Shown here: piece by piece, positions 9,901 through 21,078 of the stretch
How positions within the stretch are numbered: the first letter of the stretch is position 1
How the letters are laid out: each line of letters starts with the position of its first letter
Assembly (NCBI GenBank): GCA_004194705.1
Contig: SADC01001357.1
Location: 248,001 to 312,000 of the forward strand
Length of the DNA: 64,000 nt
Reading direction: 5' to 3'
From: Ditylenchus dipsaci
Taxonomy: Eukaryota; Nematoda; Chromadorea; Rhabditida; Anguinidae
Made by a program: the position numbers and the translations under genes
Notes under the pieces: generated by a model
Database searches by the model: none
What the model was told of the DNA's origin: nothing
What the model saw: only the letters and a program-made list of their open reading frames with translations

Positions 9901-12900
9901 GGAAATTTTCGATATAAGATCGCGAAATCATAGCCGCGTATTTAGTAAGCTTCGAGTGCGGTATTGCAACTGCGTTCATAAGACTAAAATTTACTGCGGT
10001 GTATGCGATCGACCGCAGATGAACAACCCGAAACTAAGTTAACAAACTAACTCTAATATTGTCAAAGGAAGTCCTGTTAGTGACGTCAAATATTAATAGT
10101 AGCGCATCTGCATCTCTGTAGTATGAGGCAGTAATTGAGCGAAATCTGTAAATTCATACCAGCTGTAGAAATTGAAGCCATTTCAAAAAAAAAACCATTT
10201 CCGAACCATGGGCTGGCCAATGGGTATCACTGCTTATGGTCATTTTAGGCAATTTTTTTTTATTAAAATTTTGTTCCCTTTACATTTCAGGCGGTGAAAG
10301 GTGAAAAAACATCCTTAAAGGCTATTTGGTCATTATACTATAGTCTCACCAGATTAAAAGCAATTATTTTTCTCATGGACCAGGAATGCATCAAATCCAG
10401 AAAAAACGGAACGTAAACTATTATTTTACAGTCAAACCTCGATAAGCCGGCACGAGCATAAAACTTAAAAAACGCCGAAAATTGTTCGAATTCCGTCTCA
10501 ATATCCCTGTTTTATACGTGACAAGTGTTCCAAGATTTGAAAAAATTAAATAAACATGGACATTAAACGTGAAATTAATGTTACTACCAACCGTTCTTGT
10601 CCAGCTGTATCATATATCTATATCAAAAAAATTAATTAGTGATTTTTAATACTATAGAATCACCTGTAGCTTGACTTTGTATTTGTCAACTTCTACTAGT
10701 TTTGACTGAAACTTAAATTAATTTACAATATTGACAAAAAAAATTATTTGCTCACTCTGTAATCAATGCCCACCGTAGATATGAAATTGTTGTTAAGGAA
10801 AGTGCCGTCCTTATAGCGAATCAACAAACAAGTCTTGCCAGTGCAGCTGTCACCCAAAAGCATGACCTACAAAAAATTTGGTCTTCATTGTTGTTGTCTT
10901 TTTCAATTTATGCTCTATTCAAAAGTTGTATTTGAAGTTTATTGAAAGTGTTCATTTAATCATCCTTTTTTATTAGAAGTTGGGCCAACACTCGAGCGAA
11001 GTGGAAATTAGATTAGTTTGACTTGTTTCTACTGAGATGCTTTTGATGCTTGATGAAATAAGAAAGCTTTAATTTAGTCAAGAGCATATAGAACTAAATT
11101 GAGCAGGCATCACATGCTTTAACAGTAAATGAGTTCATTCAAAAAAATGTTTTAGCACTTTGACTTAAGAAGTAAATATAAAAGTTTTTTATCCACAGGC
11201 ACTTTTTTATTCATAGGCACTCTTTTAACGTCTTTTTTTTGAGAGCAAAAGTGCCCTATAATCGATTAGTACATACAAATCTATTTGTCGAACCAGCGAC
11301 AAATATAAGACAGGAAAGTCTACTACATATACAAAAATATAGCTTGGAAATAGAAAAAACAATTGTTCAAACAGCATAATTATTTATCGGATTGTTGAAA
11401 AGACAAGTTTGTTGTAAAACATATTATTTTAAGCCAATTTCTCAAAAAAACATGTGATTTGAGACTATGTCTGCTGAATTAGCAGGAACTAAGGAAATTA
11501 GATAGTTAGCGCTAATTAGCCGACTAATAAGCTAGTAATTTTCTAATAAAAATTAAGATAATCGGGTAATTAGCCGAATGTTCAACTAATTTAGCAACCC
11601 TATTTGATACTGACAAGTAATAATTGGTAAGGAATTTCCAAAATGGAGGTGAAGAATGCTAGACCTTCAAAGGGCATGCCTGTGGATAGTATACCAAGTG
11701 CACCCTATCCCCCCCCCCCCTCCCCAAGTGCAGAAGGGGTGCACTTGGGCTTTTACGATGTCTGTGCGCGCAAAATTAGTACCCACCAATCAAAAAAGTT
11801 TTCCTAATCATTGGGTTTCTTTACCAATTTTCAATCGTGTTTCTAACAATCAAGGCCTAGAATTTAATTTTAGGTATAGTTTTGTGGAAACCATATCGAA
11901 AAATTCGTATGAAAACACAATGATCAGAAAAACAAATTATATTAGCATGCACCAATTTTAAACGCACGCGTATGTCCCTTTAAGCAGCGCAAAATTTTTA
12001 AATGGCATTAACTGTATCATTTTTTATAAGGTAAGATATTCTCCCACTTTTCCCCCCACTTTTTCGACTATATATGTATGTAAAAAATGACAAAAAGAAC
12101 AAAAAAATTGGCGTGTCCTGAATTAATTAGTTTAATTTACAAGTCGCTTATATTTTTAAAAGAGGCATGAGGACGTTTTCAAATTTAGTATTATCTTATC
12201 AACACTCCAATGGTCGAGCGTGACCTTTGCTGCTCCTAGTGCAGAATTTCACGCTAAACACGGTGGCATTTCTAATTTTGAAACTTTCAGACAAAAACAT
12301 TTTGCTAAACCCTTCTGAATCTTGGAAGTTTTTAATTTTTTGTCTTGACACGAAAGCAGAAAAAATGTCATAACTTTTTGTATGGTTTGGAGCAGTTTAG
12401 GATGCTTTAGGGCTGGTTGCCTTTTCGCAAAAAGTTTACTCCCGCTTTACTAAGCCCAAAAAACCAACTTTCAGGGGCTTCTGGCCTCTCCGTGGTGGGA
12501 TTCTGAGCGATTTACAGTAGCGAAAAAAAGTATTGCATCAAGCACATATTTTTTGAAAATCATTGTATAGCGTTCCAACTTTCAAACATTCTACGAAAAT
12601 TTTTAACCAAGAAGATTGCCCGCAATGTCAGCACATTTTGAGCACAAATATGCCAAAAAGAATAATTTTTTGCTAGCATACCAATGCTATTTGCAAAGGC
12701 ACTCATTCCTGGGGGCGGAAAAAAGTATTGCATCAAGCATTCTTTCGTTAATTTTTTTAAGATTTTAGGTTTTTTTGCTAGTTATTTTTGATGAGTTTTA
12801 TAGCACTATTCAAAGCTACAATTTGATAGGTCAAGCTCTTCTTTTCGATTATTCTGAGTAAAGCTATGAATATCAATAAAAAAAGTGTCATTTTTTAGTC

Positions 12901-14770
12901 AAAATCTAAGTAAATCTAAGGAAAATGGTTGTTTGGTCGCATAAATACTGACTTTTCTTAAAATTTTAAATATCAAAATTGACCAGATAATGCACTTTTG
13001 AAAGCTTAACAATTTCTCTACGAAATGACATGTGAGCCTTTTTTAAGGATTTAACAGGGCTGAGAAACGGAAGGGTGGAGTTGAAAGAAGTAAAAAAAAT
13101 TTATTTTTGCCTTAGTTTGAGACATTTTTACTTCTTTCAACTTCGACCGTCCGTTTCTCAGCCCTGTGCAATCCTTAAAAAAGGCTTACATTATTTTACT
13201 TAGCATAAATAGATCATGTTTGATTTTTTTTAAATTTTAAAAACTTATAATGCAATTACCTTCTAAATGACACATTCATGTTTTTCGCCTTCGTCGAAAA
13301 ATATTGATTTTGAGCTCCGGACGGTTCTGGGCCAAATCATTAGAGTGGTCAAACAAAATTATATTTTTAACAGTACCTATACCAGGGTCAAAACTAAACA
13401 ATATTGACGCTACTCGGGAGTACCTAAACCCCCCCCCCCCCCCACCAAAAAAAATCGGACCTACTTGGTTATACCCCCGCCCCAAAAAAAGCTACTCGGG
13501 AATACCCCCCCCCCCCCCAAATCGGACCTACTCGGTTATAAACACCACCCCAATCAAGATTTTCGGTAGTGGTCAAAACTCATTTTTAAGTAATGATTTT
13601 GCTATAAAAGGTCCAGAAAAGTAGTTTTAAAAGGGAATAAGGGCTGTATTGGGAGGGAAGGGAATAATACAGGGGCCACTTTCTTTAGCTGCTTTACCAT
13701 GTTTTTCAACTCGGGCCGTGACAAAAATGGACTCTATATGCATTTTATGATCATGTACTTCTCGGAATCATGTCTAAGGTAAGTGAGTGCGCGCATCTCT
13801 AACTCTCAAGCCCCCTGCGCCCCCTTCAAGGGGGTGGGGGCTTGGAGTTGAGATGCGCACACCCACATACCTTAGACACAAATCACTCGAAAGTGACTCT
13901 GGATGCATGAAAAAGCATGCATACCAGAGTTATTTATGCGGTAGGCCCCAGTATTCAAAACTATGTTCAATATCTTTGATTATTTGGCCGAAAAGGGTCT
14001 ACCCCCTCTTTCGGCCTGTGGCTTCAAGCCAGAGGCTCAGCCATCCAAAAATTAAACGACAACCCTCGCGATCCACCCGGCTGATCGGCCTGATCCCCTA
14101 AAAGTACTTATACTTTTGCCTGTTTGTAAGTGCCTTCAACGCTTAGAGAATTAAGACTCTTTGGACTTATAGGCACTATAGAAGTGGCCCCTGTTTTGTC
14201 CCTTCCCCTCCCAATATAGCCCTTGAACCCCATGTAAATTGCTTTTCTGGTCCTTTTATGGCAAAATTATTACTTGAAAATGAGTTTTGACCATTCCTAA
14301 AAATCTTGATTTAGGGGGGGGGTGGTTATAACCGAGTAGCGCCAAAATATGTGAATATTTAGAATATTTAAATATTTTAAATATGAATATGAATATTTAA
14401 AATATGTGTATCTATATACACAAACTCAGACATTTTCAAAAATACCGTATTCGCTCTAATAATCCCACATCTTTAATAATCCCACACCCCTCGATTTTTT
14501 GACTAGGATTCCAGAGTTAAGGCCATTTTTCATTGACAATTTCGAGATTTTTCGGAGATTGAAAAATAATCCCACACTGGGATTATTAGAGAGAATGCGG
14601 TAGTAACATCAGAAGCCAACATGTTTGAATTAAAATTTTGAAAATCTTTAAAAGACCAACATTTTTTTCCTATTTCAAAAACTAAAAATATTCTGACAAA
14701 ATCTAATTTTTTTCAACACTTCTTAAAAACATCCCGAAATAGCCACTTACCGTGAAGGAGAAGTGCACAT
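6903..14770 (-). CDS. rab-37: Rab37/Rab26-like small GTPase (first exon not found)
   Basis: Rab GTPase of the Rab26/37 type; relatives act in vesicle trafficking and regulated secretion at membranes. Exons (minus): 14751-14770, 10756-10866, 10664-10705, 10592-10617, 10052-10145, 7669-7689, 7509-7610, 7379-7454, 6903-7011. Motifs: P-loop GDSCTGKT, switch I region STVGIDYR, switch II DTAGQERF, base recognition GNKID and ETSAK, and a C-terminal tail ending SSCCS with a double-cysteine prenylation site. All joins keep frame except a one-base deletion near 7415, after which HVQDAF would resume. Oddities: the usual Trp before DTAGQE is Tyr, and the 7455-7508 intron starts with GC. The 7690-10051 intron carries a 2-kb transposon. 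The 20-nt exon at 14751 and the missing start are the weakest parts. The symbol rests on resemblance to nematode rab-37. Confidence 0.87.
7197..7346. mobile_element. MITE of the CCGTATT family, in a rab-37 intron
   Basis: 150-bp element with ends TACCGTATTCACTCTATTAA and its mirror, and the family core ACTAGGATTNCAGAGTTA(A/G)GGCC. Other members are at 14445, 16913, 23785, 36790, 40888 and 51548. Confidence 0.65.
7746..9760. mobile_element. Tc1/mariner-type non-autonomous element
   Basis: Inverted ends of about 33 bp: CAGAGTGTAACGAATTTT followed by ACTAACACTTTT, against CAGGCTGTAACAAATTTT followed by CCTAACACTTTT. Both are flanked by TA (7744-7745 and 9761-9762). The 2,015-bp interior has no transposase, but it holds a large foldback at about 8396-8745 with its axis near 8561, a related half-copy at 8120-8235, and a second foldback at 9446-9712. 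It sits in the rab-37 intron between the exons ending at 10052 and starting at 7689. Confidence 0.65.
9926..10318. repeat. Segment duplicated at 23206-23599 (source copy, holds a rab-37 exon)
   Basis: About 393 bp nearly identical to 23206-23599, with only scattered differences. This copy contains the functional 94-nt exon 10052-10145 in its correct place in the rab-37 gene, so it is taken as the source. Confidence 0.85.
10867..13404. other. rab-37 intron sequence and repeats
   Basis: Long intron between exons 10756-10866 and 14751-14770. Seen in it are a C-run region at 11700-11722 and a TTAA-family end (GTCCCT then TTAA near 11972). There is also a Tc1-like end at about 12516 (CAGTAGCG then AAAAAAAGTATTGCATC, repeated at 12720) and a foldback at 13035-13192 with arms AACAGGGCTGAGAAACGG. 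No exon was recognised. Confidence 0.45.
13405..14344. mobile_element. Foldback element with GCTACTCGG ends
   Basis: Ends TGACGCTACTCGG and CCGAGTAGCGCCA, with long inverted arms at about 13500-13670 and 14215-14344 (shared TTTTCAAGTAATGATTTTGC-like and GGTCC(A/T)GAAAAG). The core at 13625-14230 is the AATAAGGGCTGTATTGGGAG foldback family, which recurs at 17465, 19735 and 53495 and as fragments at 35735 and 61380. It includes a GC-rich hairpin around 13800-13860. Confidence 0.6.
14445..14600. mobile_element. MITE of the CCGTATT family
   Basis: Ends CCGTATTCGCTCTAATAATC and mirror, flanked by TA on both sides. It carries the family core GACTAGGATTCCAGAGTTAA. It lies just downstream of the 20-nt rab-37 exon. 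Confidence 0.7.
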
Positions 14771-16380
14771 CTGCAAAAATTGAAGACCTCTTCTCCAACT
14801 TGCAATTGCTTTTCATGTCCACCAAAATAATGTATTGCAAGGGACAAAATTTGCGGAGACAAAATTCAGAATATAAGTTATAAGTATTCTCAGCGACAAA
14901 TTGAATAAAAAAATATCAATATCCACTAAAATTTAAAGGGAGTCCTGAATAATACTTTTAAAATAGCAATAGAACTGGGTCAGAATTATTCATATAGACC
15001 ATCAATTTAGTAGTCTTACACTGAAAAAAGCCAGATGATGTTTCAAAAAAAGAACAAGAAAGTTCGTGCACACAGGAAAAAGCTAAAAAAAAAGTAGGCA
15101 CGCACATTTTTGACGAGTTAGAGCACAAATGGCTGTTTAAAAATTCCGCTAATGTGGGAGCAAAGGCCTCAATATCTCGTGTATGTGGCAAGGGAGGACT
15201 TGGGCAATTGCTATTGAAGGGTATTTACTTGTGCTGTTGTTAGACCTTGATTTGTTTACCCCTTTTCTCGCTCTCATGCTGCTGCCAAGTATAAAAGACA
15301 TAAATGCCGGAAAAGGTCTTCTTTTCTTTGCTAACAAGCAAAACAAAAACTCTGGTGCATAACTATGAAGCAGAGGAGTAGCACATGAAAAAAACCAGCC
15401 GGCTGTGGGACAATAAGGAGGCCAAGAAAGCAGGCCGAGAAAATAGTTGAGTGTATGTGCAAATAGGCGGTGTGTTGCCCTTCTTTTATTCTTCATCTTG
15501 GGCGTCTCTGCTTCTCATATTTAATTCACTGCTGGCCTGACCGCAAATGAGGACGCAAAAGAGAACAGCATAAGCATACTTAAATGTCTTTGTATGAAAA
15601 TTTTGAAGAGGTTCAACGAAAAATTCGCACCAACACTTACGTCATATTTGGATGGTTTGGAAAAATAGGATTGTGAACAATAAAAGAGGCGATTAGTGTT
15701 GTAGATGAACGGGAATAATCTGGAAACAGAAATCGAAAAAAAAATATTTTGTCTGTTGCAAAATAACACGCGGAACTAAATTTTTATGTTTAGGAGTTTC
15801 AGGTAATTAGCACATTTATCTTCTGATATAGCACTAGACCTATATATTTTTGGAGTAATAACAAATCTTTTTGATTGTTTAGCTGTGCGATGATAAAACT
15901 GCTAGCATATTTTGAGGTATGTTACCTGATAATTTTGGATTATATTTTAAAAATGCTTAAAAAATTGACCCTACTAGCGAATGCAGCAATTTTTAAAAGG
16001 TCGGATTCTTGCGGGATGGGGTATTTGCAAGTAGCTCTGAAAAATCTTTATGCTGTTTAGGATAAGAAGTATAAATATTCAGTCATAGCCATTTGATATC
16101 GTTGTGACTGGATGCTTATACACATCATTCGAATATGTTTTTCGGAAAAATTGAAATACTCTTGAAATTAGACTATAAATGGTGACTAAAGTCAAACTTC
16201 TCTACAAGCTACATCTCTGTATAAGCAACACCTGGGTCCGCTCCCAAAGAGGGTATGTTCCGCATGATATACGTCCTGTTTAAGCTACACCTATCTATAA
16301 GCTTCAGCCGGGATCGGTCCTGAGAGTGTAGCTTATATAGAAGGTTGACTGTGGTTTTCAAAATCTATCTTTTAGGAAAT
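14771..16380. other. Region upstream of rab-37: no gene recognised
   Basis: Open frames on the minus strand at 14958-15191 and 15149-15496 match nothing I know. The first rab-37 exon should lie here or beyond but was not identified. A fragment of the CGCTAGTAGCGAATA MITE is at 15975-16040. At 16189-16353 is a pogo-like inverted repeat (AGTCAAACTTCTCTA at the left, mirrored by GGTTGACTG). Confidence 0.4.
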
Positions 16381-16381
16381 A

Positions 16382-16637
16382 CAGGGTGACACAAAAAAAA
16401 CAGCCAAATTTTTAAAAAGTTTGTCAATGTAGCCCCTTGCCGCATCGATTTCTCCAAGAAAATCGATGACAGTGGTTAAGCTACCTGGGAGCTCTTCGAT
16501 TCAAAAACTGAGAGATCTAAAAAAATTGAGAAATTTTTTGAAGGAAATAGCTACTTTCAGAGTAAAAACAATCAAAAATGAAATTGTAAACAAAAAAGTT
16601 AGCTTCCGAAAAAATGACTGTTTTTTGTGCCATCCTG
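16382..16637. mobile_element. mariner-like MITE
   Basis: 256 bp with ends CAGGGTGACACAAAAAAAAC and CTGTTTTTTGTGCCATCCTG, flanked by TA on each side. This is a typical mariner-type end. No coding sequence is seen. Confidence 0.7.
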
Positions 16638-16912
16638 TATGTTTGATTTTTTTTAAATTTACGGTTTTAAACTTTCATTTGCTACATCAAGAGTATCTTC
16701 TGGTATCGGCACAACGAAATCAAACCTATTTCGATATTTTGAAAAATTTTACTTACTACCAATTTTTGGCTTTATTGAAAAGCAGTGGTTGGGAGAAAGA
16801 ACAACAGTAACACATTTTTCAAGCTCGATTGTGTTTTACCCACTTTTTTTAAAGAGAGGAAGCAACTTTTGTGACTGGATGCACGGCATTGAAAAAGCAT
16901 TAGTTTTCGTTA

Positions 16913-17164
16913 CTGTATTTTCTCTAATAGAAGCCCCGGCTTCTATTTTTCGATCACCCAGAGACCAGGAAAATTTTAGGTCGATCTCGAAATTTTCGGG
17001 TGCTCATCCGAAATCCGAAAAGCGGAATCAGTGGAGCTGGTAGAAGTTAAAAAAATGCAGTCAATAGCTTTGAAAAATATTGACTGTGCTCTGAGACACA
17101 GACCTTCAAAGTTGAGGGGGAGGGGCTTCTATTAGGGACGAGACTTCTATTATAGAAAATACGG
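16913..17164. mobile_element. MITE of the CCGTATT family (diverged core)
   Basis: Ends CTGTATTTTCTCTAATAGAA and TTCTATTATAGAAAATACGG, flanked by TA. The interior differs from other members, having GGCTTCTATT repeats instead of the usual core. Confidence 0.6.
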
Positions 17165-17166
17165 TA

Positions 17167-20100
17167 GACCGGAGTTCACAATGTGTACTTCTTTCAAAAA
17201 TGCCCGAAAACATCTCAATGTTGCTTCTTTTGATGTTTAACGTTGAGAAAACACGTTTTTATGATAGGGAAAGCGGTTGCAGTATAGAATCCCCCCGCGG
17301 GGAGTGATCAGATCGAGGAGATAACCTCATATTCGTGTTTCTCGACCCCGATTTCATGTGAAAGCCGGCTGTTTTTTTTGATTCTGAAAAAAAAATTCGA
17401 ACCGCAGGGGTATCATGGTTTTTTAGTAAAAATTTGAAAAATTTGAATTGGCGCCTTTTGAATTTTAAAGAGAATAAGGGCTGTATTGGGAGGGGAAAGG
17501 AATAAAAGGGACCACTTTTAAAACAGAACGATAGAAAAGTAAATATACGTATTCTTCGACTGCCTCACCATGTTTTTCAACTGGGCCGTCGCAAAAAGAT
17601 ACTCTATATGCATTTTATGGTCAAGTGTACTTCTCGGAATCATGTCTAAGGTAAGTGCGTGCGCGCATCTCTAACTCTCAAGCCTCCTGCGCCCCCTTAG
17701 GGGGCGCAGGGGGCTTGGGGGCTTGGAGTTGAGATGCGCGCACTCACTTACCTTAGACACAAATCACTCGAAAGTGACTCTGGATGCATGAAAAAGCATG
17801 CATACCAGAGTTTATTATGCGATAGGCCCAGTATTCAAAACTATGTTCAACATCTTCTTGTTAATGGGCCCTGTGTGATTAGTGGCCACCTTTTATTCCC
17901 TTCCTCTCCCCTTGCAGCCCTTATTTTATTTTAAAAATGTTTTGGCGCCAATTCAAATTTTTCAAATTTTGACTAAAAACTAGAGATGGGAACAAACAAT
18001 ATATTGGTATTGGGATATTGGGGTATTGGGTCAAATAAAGGCGTTAATATTGGTATTGGGATATTGGTTGGTGACTTTCAAGAATATTGGTATTGGTATT
18101 GGGTTTGGCAAAAATATTGGGTGCTAAATAATGAAATTTTTCCAATGGAAATTTCAAATTTTCACTCATATTTTCTCATTTTTTTGGCCTAATGGATGAC
18201 ATTAAACAAATTTTATTTATTATTATTTCATTGATTCACTTAAATTGTCTTTTTTCGAAGAAAAAACTTGAAGGGGACGTGTACTTTAGGTCCGGAATAT
18301 TTAAAAAGTTATCTCGAGCGGAAAATCAATGTAAACAAATTTGTTTTCCTTCTTAACACCATCTTCATCAGCAAATATCAACAGTCTCACAATTTTCTGA
18401 ATCACTACATCAATTATTTTGAAAATTTGTAAGGCAAATAAAACAACTGCAGCATGACTTCGGAGGAAACTCATTTTTAAAATTTTGGAACTTCTTACAA
18501 CTAGAAGCGACATTTTTTATGTGCGCGGTGGTATTAGTCTTGCAGCTAGACTGGTAAACAGTCAGATCTTGTCGCTGCCAAGAATTGTTTTGCTGCTAAC
18601 CACGCATTATATGATATCCAGTGTGGAAACCACGCTCGAATCAAGAACATAATCCAGATATATGAATATGGACGCTTGATGATTTGAGAATTGCAATCGC
18701 AACTCTAGGGCCAGTTTTTGCTAAAGCATATTCTACCAGGATTGAGAGAAAGAGGGAACACGGGGCTCTGTCTAGAAGGGTCAATGCTGGAGCAGTATTC
18801 TCGTACAGAGATAAATTTCATAAGAAATATGTTTTTACCGGCTTTCCGCTCAAGACAAATTTTTGAATATGCCGGACCTGAACTACACACCCCCTTTAAA
18901 TACCTTCCTATACTCAAAACTTTTTGGTGATTAAAAAAACTAATGTCAGAAGTTCTTACCCAGAAGTGATTTTTTAAACAAAATCGAGTTTTCTTTTCCA
19001 CAATTGTGCAACACCATAACAAGATTTATTTCAAATGATTTCTCCCACATTCGACAGCTGGTGCAATGACATTAATTTTTCGTCCAAAAATCAGTTCGCC
19101 CTATAAATTCAGATCGTCCGAAATTTAATTCGTACAAACTTGAGTTTAAAAATTGCTCGATTATTCGATTTCCGAGCACATTTCAACTAATAACCTAATA
19201 AAAACCGAAATAGATCAAGTTTCGTTTCTTCATGCCAAAAAATCAGTTCCAGTGTGTTACTAAATCGAGATTAGACTGAATTAGGGAATTTTTTTCAATA
19301 TTTTGGTGAAAAAATAGACTTTTGAAAAAATATTGGTATTGGCCCAATATATTGGGGTTCACATCTTTGAAATATTGGTATTGGTATTGGGTCTAGAGAG
19401 GGCCAAAAAATATTGGTATTGGTATTGGGCAAACGCAAATGCCCATCTCTACTAAAAACCAATGTGGACAATTACCCCCTGTGGATCGAAAATTTTTTTT
19501 TCTCAGACTTAAAAAAACAGCCGGCTTTCACATGAAATCGGGGTCGAGAAACACGAATATGAGGTAATCTCATCGATCTGATCACTCGCCGTGGGGAGGG
19601 GATTCTATACTCAAGCCGGGAAAGCAATTTTTTCAAAAAAAAAATTTTAAAAAAAAATTTTCTTAGGTCCCTGGCAAAAATATGTGAAAAAATCTCGAAA
19701 AAAATATTTTCTAACTGGGGCCAAAACATTTTAAAAGGGAATAAGGGCTGTGATGGTATGGGAAAGTAATGAAAGCGTCCACTTATACATGAGAACGATA
19801 AAAAAGTTCATTGTACACAATTTTAGCTATCTTACTATGTTATTCAAGATGAGCCGTGGAAAAAAATTTTGCATTTTATGATCAAGAGTGCTTCTCGGAA
19901 TGACGTCTAAGGTAAGTGAGTGCGCGCATCTCTAACTCTCAAGCCACCTGCGCCCCCTTCGGGGGCGCAGGGGGCTTGAAGGCTTGGAGTTGAGATGCGC
20001 ACACCCACATACCTTAGACACAAATCACTCGATAGTGACTCTGGATGCATGAAAAAGCATGCATACCAGAGTTTATTTATGCGATAGGCCCCAGTATTCA

Positions 20101-20425
20101 AAACTATGTTCAACATCTTCTTGTTAATGGGCCCTGTGTGATTAGTGGCCACCTTTATATTCCCTTCCTCTCCCCTTGCAGCCCTTATTTTATTTTAAAA
20201 ATGTTTTGGCGCCAATTCAAAAAACTTTTTTTTCGAGATTTTTCTTATATTTTTGCCTTGGGAGCCTAGAAAAAATTTTTTTTGGTAAAAAATGTTTTTG
20301 AAAAAAATTGCTTTCTCAATTCTAAAAACGTGTTTTCTCGACGTTAAACACCAAAAGAAGCAATATTGAGATGATTTTGGGCGTTTTTGGACGAAGTACA
20401 CATTGTGTACTTTAGCCATACGGTA
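17167..20425. mobile_element. Nested foldback elements of the AATAAGGGCTGTATTGGGAG family
   Basis: Two copies of the foldback core (17465-17935 and 19735-20215) with matching outer arms. 17170-17460 contains CACAATGTGTACTTC and CGGCTTTCACATGAAATC in reverse; 19495-19650 and 20300-20420 hold the mirrored versions. Each core has a GC-rich hairpin (CCTGCGCCCCC with GGGGGCGCAGG). The first copy was later split by the hAT-like element at 17981-19451. Confidence 0.6.
17981..19451. mobile_element. hAT-like element, family A, intact copy
   Basis: 1,471 bp beginning TAGAGATGGG and ending CCCATCTCTA, flanked by an exact 8-bp duplication CTAAAAAC (17973-17980 and 19452-19459). The ends resemble hAT termini. 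Subterminal regions carry many TATTGGTATTGGG repeats (18000-18120 and 19330-19430). No transposase is visible, so it is non-autonomous. A second copy at 3005-5455 is interrupted by element B. Confidence 0.8.
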
Positions 20426-20429
20426 TCTT

Positions 20430-21075
20430 TGAATAAAACGCACGTTTCTTGGGGGCAGGGATTAGAGTATTTACAATATTTGCAATAAGCTCAGGGAAGC
20501 TTTAAAGCTCAATCAATGCAGTGACGCCGAAATTGACAGTGTATTGAGGAATCAAAATACTAAACTCTACCAGTGTAATATCGTTACACAAATTCGCTCA
20601 CAAGTTTGACTAGGCTACACTTTTCTGTTGTTTGAGCTATGAATCACTGTCATGTGTTACCATGCAAAGGAGCCTAATAAAACAACATTTACACTCCAGG
20701 TGTTCTGAAGCATTAAGTTTTTGATCCGTCAATGTGATTTATATTGAACTTCAACACATAGTTACTGAAATGTTTGGTCAGAATTACAAAACGTTATGTA
20801 GCCTGCAGATGACTTATAAAAAGGGGTGGAAAAACTCGATCTAAAATAGTCACCCTTCTGCAAGATTTCGATCTCCTTGCATCATCACTCGGTAAAAAAA
20901 TTATATTAGAAAGAAAACACCTATTTTTTAGAAGTAAAAGATACTCTCCTGCGTTACAAATAAAGCCCCACCAAAAGACTGTAACTTGCGATTTATCGAA
21001 ACCAGGGTGTTTCAACAAAATATTTTATAAACGATAGAACACAACAATGTCCGATAACAGAACAGCAGAATTCTC
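20430..21075. other. No feature recognised
   Basis: AT-rich sequence downstream of the S9 gene. It should contain that gene's 3' untranslated region near 21078-21000 (minus). No clear AATAAA was found, and no other gene or repeat was recognised. Confidence 0.4.
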
Positions 21076-21078
21076 GAC

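Noticed and set aside
14751..14770. ATG at the start of the 20-nt rab-37 exon taken as the start codon
   Set aside because: Reading from that ATG puts the next exon out of frame. The frame that joins to VMLLGDS requires one base from an earlier exon.
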